Positions 58,640 through 64,000 of a DNA stretch of 64,000 nucleotides are shown one piece after another. Within the stretch, counting starts at the first letter, position 1. Every line of letters begins with the position of its first letter. The notes beneath the pieces are model-generated. The model ran no database searches. It was not told the DNA's origin and was given only the letters and a program-made list of their open reading frames with translations. The position numbers and the translations under genes are program-made. The DNA is taken from positions 28,501 through 92,500 of the forward strand of contig JACSYO010001937.1 of assembly GCA_016806645.1 (NCBI GenBank), read 5' to 3'. The DNA comes from Ophiodon elongatus. Its lineage: Eukaryota; Chordata; Actinopteri; Perciformes; Hexagrammidae.

Positions 58640-59610
58640 ATTTAAGACATGGACTACGGTGTGGCCCAAGGCAGTGCCCTTGAACCTTTGCTGTTCTCAT
58701 TCTATATGCTACTACTGAGGTCCTTAATCCATCATTATGGCATGAATTCCCACAACAGCTGACGACAGACAGCTGTATGGTTACGTGAGAGCAGATGACC
58801 CAAATGCTCCTTTCAAATGAACCGACTCTGTGTCAACGAGTGGATCAGCGGGAACTTCCTAAAGCTCAATGGAGATAAGTCTGGGATCCTCTTCGTTGGC
58901 GCAAAAGATGAGAGGGATCCTGGTTTTGCTAAACTGGGACGCCTGGCCTTGCAGACACAACCACAGGAAACCTCAGTGTCATTTTAGATTCTGACCCCAT
59001 TTAAAGCTCATTTCAAGTCAAACCAGCCTTTCATCATGAGTGCATAGGTGAGAGCTCTCCTGAGGCGGCCGGATGGATGAGAGCTTCTTCATGCTTTTGT
59101 TTCTATTCGTCTTGACTTTAACGCTCCTCATATCGGCCTCTCAAAAGCAGCCGTTGCAAAACGACAATCAAAATGCTGCTGTCTGGGTTTTAACAAGAAC
59201 TATATAACTCAAACTACACTGGCTACCTGTATCTTTTAGAAATAATTTTAAAGTCTTTATCTTAGTTTTTAAGGCTCTTGACGGCTCCGCCTCCTTTCGT
59301 ATCACAGACTTCCGATTGTTTTATGCTCCTCCACAAACCTGAAGATCCTTCACAGCTGCTCTTTGAACTCTTCTCAAAGTCTCCACCGAAACCTGTTCAG
59401 GATGCTACTTTAAGCTGCTACACAGTTTTAAACAACAACTCAGAATGTGTCTTTCTCTGATTTCTAGATAATCATAACACTCATTAGCTTCCTTCCTCAT
59501 TGAGGACTTTATTTTTTCAAAAAAAAAATCTTCTGCTGAGTTTTTGTAAATCACTTTGTGCTGCATGAAAAGCGTTATATAAATAGTATTAATTAATAAA
59601 TTAATTTCTG
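58640..59610 (+). mobile_element. L2-like LINE fragment, heavily decayed
   Basis: RT text across frames: MDYGVAQGSALEPLLFSFYM (58650), NYADDRQLYGYV, CVNEWISGNFLKLNGDKS (58830), then C-terminal pieces. The 3' end is 'tcactttgtgctgcatgaaa' and 'agcgttatataaat' at 59550-59585. Confidence 0.65.
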
Positions 59611-60132
59611 ACCCAGAGTCACACAACGTTGAAATAATGAGTTAAGTCACGGTTAGTTGATTGAAAACTGCTAATGAACAGATTCTCTGTTTCATATCAA
59701 AGTAAAGTGAATCTCTTTGTGTTTCTGACTGTTGGATTAAAGAAGACATCACCTTGGACTCTACAGAAACTGAAAGATGTTTTCAATATTTTATGAAATA
59801 GAACAATCAATTAGCTGACACAATACTAAACAGATGAATCAACAGTGAGAATAGTCCTTACTAGGAGCCTTTCTTTGGGAACCTTTCTGATCTCTACTAG
59901 AATCAAAATAAAGTCCTGTGAGTCTGAACTGAGTTTCTGGACTCTGGTAATCTGACATGTTAAACTAACATTAGAGTCGTTCTCGTGTCTCTAGCCTTCA
60001 TGTTCCAGCCTCCTCTGGTGGAAAACTCTCTGTCAGCTCCACCTGTTTTGACTCCCACGTCTCTGATAAGATGTCCCCTCCTGTCCCCTCCTGGCCCATC
60101 CTGTCCCGTCCAATCACATCACTCCCTGGTTG

Positions 60133-60139
60133 TATAAAA
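60133..60139 (+). promoter_or_regulatory. TATA box, fourth chymotrypsinogen
   Basis: TATAAAA, same context as 50554. The upstream 'tcccctcctg' decamer array has one copy fewer here. Confidence 0.75.
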
Positions 60140-60174
60140 GCTCCTCGCTCACAGAGACCCGGCATGATCTAGCC

Positions 60175-60905
60175 ATGGCCTTCCTGTGGATCCTCTCCTG
60201 CCTCGCCTTCGTCGGCGCCGCCTACGGTGAGACAAAACCTTTGACATGAGAGTAACAGCCAGGGGAGTGAAGCATGCTGGGTAAAGAAGAGAGGGTGCAG
60301 ATGTTTGTCAAAAGTAAACTATGTTTTACTGATGTATTGGTTTATCTAACAACCAGTAGAGGGCCCTGTGGCTGCAGTCAGGAACAGTAAACACCACGTT
60401 TATATGTTTGATACATGTTTATTAATGATTTATGTTTAGCATTCTGTTAACTGGATGTGAAGTAAAGAAACCATTAAATAACACTGGTCCATACAGTCTA
60501 GGGATCATTCTTAAATCGTTAAATGAACATCAAAATACAACTGTAGCATTTCTCGAAGTAACAATTCTTTTTTCCATTAAATTAAGTCATCATCTCTGAA
60601 TGCACGTTTTCTCACTGTTGTTTTGTGTCATTAAGTAAAAACCTCAGAGGTCACTCACAAGCTTTTGTCCTGAGTTGTCTACGATGACTGGTTGTTGTAA
60701 GCGGATCTGAGGTTATGTTTGAAAGAAGCTCTTCCCAAATGCCAAGAATGAACTTTCACCTTCATGTTGTAGTAAATGATGTCATGATGATGTCACCAGG
60801 TTGCGGCTCTCCCGCCATCGCTCCCGTCATCACTGGTTACTCTCGTATTGTGAACGGCGAGGAGGCGGTGCCTCACTCCTGGCCCTGGCAGGTGTCCCTG
60901 CAGGT

Positions 60906-60990
<85 letters not shown>

Positions 60991-62074
60991 AACACACACA
61001 CATACACACGCACATTCGCACACACACACACACAGGTTGTGTTCATAAACAGGAGGTCTCACTCTTCTTGTTATTTCAGGACTACACCGGCTTCCATTTC
61101 TGCGGCGGCTCCCTCATCAATGAGAACTGGGTGGTGACAGCCGCTCATTGCAACGTCAGGTAAGTTCGTCTCTCAGGGGAATTATCAGCACTTATAATTT
61201 TTTTTTACAAAATGGCCGCCTCATGGAGCTGTCCTTTTCCCTGCAGGACTTCCCACCGCGTGATCCTCGGAGAACACGACCGCTCCTCCAACGCTGAGGA
61301 CGTCCAGGTCATGAAAGTCGGCAAGGTGGGTGACAAACACCATCAGCTTCCGGTCTTGTCACCACGTCTACCCGTGTGTTCGCCGGTCATAACGATGTCA
61401 TTTCCTGTCAGGTGTTCAAGCACCCCCGCTACAACGGCTACACCATCAACAACGACATCCTGCTCGTCAGGCTGGCAAGCCCCGCCCAGATGAACATGCG
61501 TGTTTCCCCCGTTTGTGTGGCCGAGACCGGAGACGACTTCCCCGGAGGCATGAAGTGTGTGACCAGCGGCTGGGGCCTGACCCGCCACAACGGTGAGCCC
61601 TCCTGCATCGGCAGGCCAATCGGTAGAGAGTAGGGGCGGGGCTTAGAGAGAGAAGAGGCAGTGATGTTAAATGTTTGTGTTGCAGCTCCTGACACCCCCG
61701 CCCTGCTGCAGCAGGCTGCCCTCCCCCTGCTGACCAACGAGCAGTGCCGTCGTTTCTGGGGCAACAAGATCAGCAACCTGATGATCTGCGCCGGAGCCTC
61801 CGGAGCCTCCTCCTGCATGGTGGGTGGTGCATACGTACAACAGATGTCACAGGGTTGGTCCTGAGGTTGTGTTGTTTACATTGTGACGTTTGTTTGTTTG
61901 TTGTCTTTTCAGGGCGACTCTGGCGGTCCTCTGGTCTGCCAGAAGGCCGGAGCCTGGACTCTGGTCGGTATTGTGTCCTGGGGCAGTGGAACCTGCACCC
62001 CCACAATACCCGGCGTGTACGCCCGCGTCACCGAGCTCCGCGCCTGGATGGATCAGACCATCGCCGCCAACTGA
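60175..62074 (+). CDS. Chymotrypsinogen, A-like subtype, second direct copy
   Basis: Exons 60175-60226, 60800-60903, 61080-61159, 61247-61325, 61412-61592, 61686-61819, 61913-62074; 263 residues. I find the same protein as the copy at 50596 (Ser189, Gly226, full triad, ten cysteines). The only coding difference I noticed is silent (Ile16 ATC to ATT). Introns are almost the same apart from the CA-repeat length. Offset between copies is 9,579 bases before the CA tract and 9,591 after it. Converges on agrp, 362 bases between stop codons. Apparently functional. Confidence 0.96.
60908..61035. repeat. (CA)n at the intron 2 donor, fourth chymotrypsinogen
   Basis: As at 51329 but about 12 bases longer, with an additional 'aaacacacacac' block. 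Confidence 0.95.
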
Positions 62075-62103
62075 GCATCACAGATAGTTTGAACCTGATC
62101 ATC

Positions 62104-62109
62104 AATAAA
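62104..62109 (+). terminator. Polyadenylation signal AATAAA, fourth chymotrypsinogen
   Basis: AATAAA 30 bases after the stop codon, same context as 52513. Confidence 0.8.
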
Positions 62110-62391
62110 AACAGAAACTCTGAAACAGATCCGTTGTTGTCATTTGTTCACGTTAGTTCAGACTTTCAGATGGACATCAGCCTGAACACTGAGTTGTGTT
62201 ACCCGAGTGTAGCATAAAGACTGGCAGCAGGGGGAACAGCTAATTTCCTCAAAGTTCATCTTAAGCTCATTCATTAATTATTATTTATTTCTTAATTCAT
62301 TCATATGCATGTTAACATGTTGTCTTTTCAGGATTACTGACACAAAACACGTTAAATTGACATGACAAATGTATATTTTCCTCAGCAGTCG

Positions 62392-62397
62392 TTTATT
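62392..62397 (-). terminator. agrp: Polyadenylation signal for agrp
   Basis: AATAAA on the minus strand, about 40 bases past the agrp stop codon. Confidence 0.7.
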
Positions 62398-62436
62398 ACA
62401 CAAAAATCACATTTTCATCTCAGTGTGAGTGCGTTG

Positions 62437-62861
62437 TCAGGTGCGTCTGGGTGGGCAGGCGCGGCCCACACGGCGGCAGTAGCAGTTGGCGTTGAAGAAG
62501 CGGCAGTAGCAGGTGTCACAGGGGTCGCAGCAGGGCAGCGGGTAACCCAGACATGACTGCTGGTTTGGGATGCAGCGACGCGGTGAACGCATGGCCCGAC
62601 CCTGCAGCTGCAAGGCCGCCGACGAGTCCTGGAAAACAGGAAGTAAATGTACTGAAACAGGAAACAAATCACTGCTGCCGACTTGTGAAACGATACCAGA
62701 AAGATGGAAGCTTCAGGTTTTTGTGCATGGAGAGTACCGTATCTTTAAAGAAACCACACCCACCTCATCGTAGGACCCTGCGTCCATCAGGAAGTGATCC
62801 TCCATTGAGTCGACAGCTAAGAGGGCGGGGTCATGCACGGGGTCGGGGGCGTGGCTTCTGT
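62437..62861 (-). CDS. agrp: Agouti-related peptide, last two coding exons (5' end not in window)
   Basis: Exon 62861-62764 encodes propeptide (HAPDPVHDPALLAVDSMEDH...SYDE); exon 62628-62437 encodes DSSAALQLQGRAMRSPRRC and then the cysteine-rich domain, ending GRACPPRRT. GT-AG junctions are in phase. The domain has ten cysteines in the agouti/AgRP inhibitor-knot spacing and the receptor-contact loop RFF (CYCRFFNANCYC). AgRP is a secreted hypothalamic neuropeptide that blocks melanocortin receptors 3/4 and promotes feeding. The signal-peptide exon should lie upstream (right) of 62861; I find no convincing candidate before 64000. It could be either teleost AgRP-type paralogue; the Cys pattern and ending favour agrp over asip. 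Confidence 0.85.
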
Positions 62862-63114
62862 CTGCAGGACAAAGAAAACACACCTGCTGTGTTACCGTCC
62901 ACCTTCATAACTACATTTGCTATCTGTATTCCTAAATAAGCTGCACCAGATCACAGATGATTGACTCACAATAAGACTAATCAACATGGTGTCATACAAA
63001 GTACACACAGTACACAGTCGCTATCACACACAGAGTTACAGTACAAACAAGTATATCTTAAATGAAGGCATCGATGGGGCTTTCAGTTTGAAACAGGGTT
63101 AAATGAATGGAACA

Positions 63115-63690
63115 AAATTGCACCAATTGTCCTAAAGCACTGTGTAAAGAGATAATTTGGCCATAAAGCTGAAAAATTGAAGTCCGATTTTTGAAATTCT
63201 TCAAATCTCAAAAAAACATACCGTTACTCATGGGGACGAACTGTTTTGGTGCTTGAAATTGGTTTAACAAAGTCTTAGGTTCACAAAAGTGGTGGAATAT
63301 ATGGATATAATAGTAGATAAATGTATAATAATTGTCTAGAACCAAATTTTGTACTATCGTTTTTTGAGTAGAAGTCACTTTCCTTCCACCAACTGTTAGA
63401 GGGACTGAGATCAAATGGGACTGAGTCATTACTTCATACTACAGATCAAGCTTCATGGGATGTGTGAAAATGAAAAATGAACATTACAACCGTTTTTGTT
63501 TTCAAACTAAATATTTACTATATCGCTGAAAGTACGTCTCTAACTGTAAATGTTCTCGTCGTACTTCCTCTCTTCTCTCTTCTCTCTCGGGTGCCGACTG
63601 AATGAAAACTGCAGTGTTTCTGTTGCGTAAGGTGGTGGGTAGGTCCTTAGGGATTTACTGAGTGTCCATTGGTTAGTTAGAACGGCGGCT
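63115..63690 (-). repeat. Dispersed repeat, copy 2 of an inverted pair
   Basis: Reverse complement of 57490-58085 with scattered differences. If agrp continues to the right, this copy sits inside an agrp intron or its 5' flank. Confidence 0.75.
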
Positions 63691-63890
63691 TGCTGGGTCG
63701 GTGGTTGTTGGAATAGTCCACCCCCCCAATCCTCCAGATCTGTGTGTGCTTTTGCTTTTGTCTTTATACTTTCTCGTTCATGATTAAGAGGATAAATTAA
63801 GAAATCAATTTGTGGGATATCTACGAATTACGGTGCATATTGTTTGTAGGTATTGATGAATTCTGGCTGAGACCAGCATGGTTCATGGAG

Positions 63891-64000
63891 GTCATGTGGC
63901 CCTGGCACGCAGAATGAAGGGGTCATGTGGCCCTGGCACGCAGAATGAAGGGGTCATGTGGCCCTGGCATGCAGAATGAAGGGGTCAAGTGGCCCTGGCA
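63891..64000. repeat. 31-bp tandem repeat at window end
   Basis: Three and a half copies of a unit containing 'gtcatgtggccctggcacgc' and 'agaatgaagg'; continues past the window. Confidence 0.9.

Overview
The window is nuclear DNA of a ray-finned (teleost) fish, probably a percomorph. The evidence is: genes split by GT-AG introns; a fish-type FISNA-NACHT-LRR-B30.2 (NLR-C) gene; teleost-style L2 and Rex1-like LINEs, gypsy-type and hAT elements; dense micro- and minisatellites; and vertebrate genes for galanin receptor 1, chymotrypsinogen and agouti-related peptide. It is gene-poor and repeat-rich.

Layout. (1) 1-23.1 kb: a decayed NLR-C gene on the + strand. Its leader exons (2.0-2.9 kb) are separated from the death-fold/FISNA/NACHT/LRR/B30.2 exons (13.7-19.3 kb) by about 10.8 kb of nested retroelements: an L2 LINE split by a second, inverted L2, then a gypsy-like gag fragment. 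A second, smaller NLR remnant lies at 22.8-23.1 kb, and a textbook solo LTR with a 5-bp target duplication at 19.9-20.2 kb. (2) 24.8-30.5 kb: a complete three-exon galr1 gene on the minus strand, whose introns are filled with four different minisatellites. Two more large minisatellites lie upstream of it (30.7-32.6 kb). (3) 36.2-46.3 kb: a large inverted repeat. Its 2,456-bp arms (36941-39396 and 43378-45833) appear identical, introns and homopolymers included. Each carries one complete seven-exon chymotrypsinogen gene, and the two genes are transcribed divergently. The outer ends carry arrays of a 73-bp repeat containing a close match to the CTCF core motif, pointing toward each other. The 4-kb spacer holds a decayed multi-copy ORF split by a hAT MITE (8-bp target duplication) and by a minisatellite. 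(4) 50-62.2 kb: two further chymotrypsinogen genes in direct orientation, almost identical to each other but of a different subtype, separated by a nearly intact L2 LINE and other insertions. (5) 62.4-62.9 kb: the last two coding exons of agrp on the minus strand, convergent with the last chymotrypsinogen gene; the 5' exon is not visible in the window.

Function. The four chymotrypsinogens form a digestive-protease cluster of two paralogous pairs. The inverted pair has Ala at chymotrypsin position 226 and Thr at 189 (B-like); the direct pair has Gly226 and Ser189 (A-like). This suggests complementary substrate preference. Within each pair the copies look homogenised, with sharp drops in identity at the edges, as expected from gene conversion or very recent duplication, or from assembly duplication, which must be excluded. 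No operon-like or defence-island system is present. The most unusual structure is the chymotrypsinogen palindrome with its convergent CTCF-like arrays.
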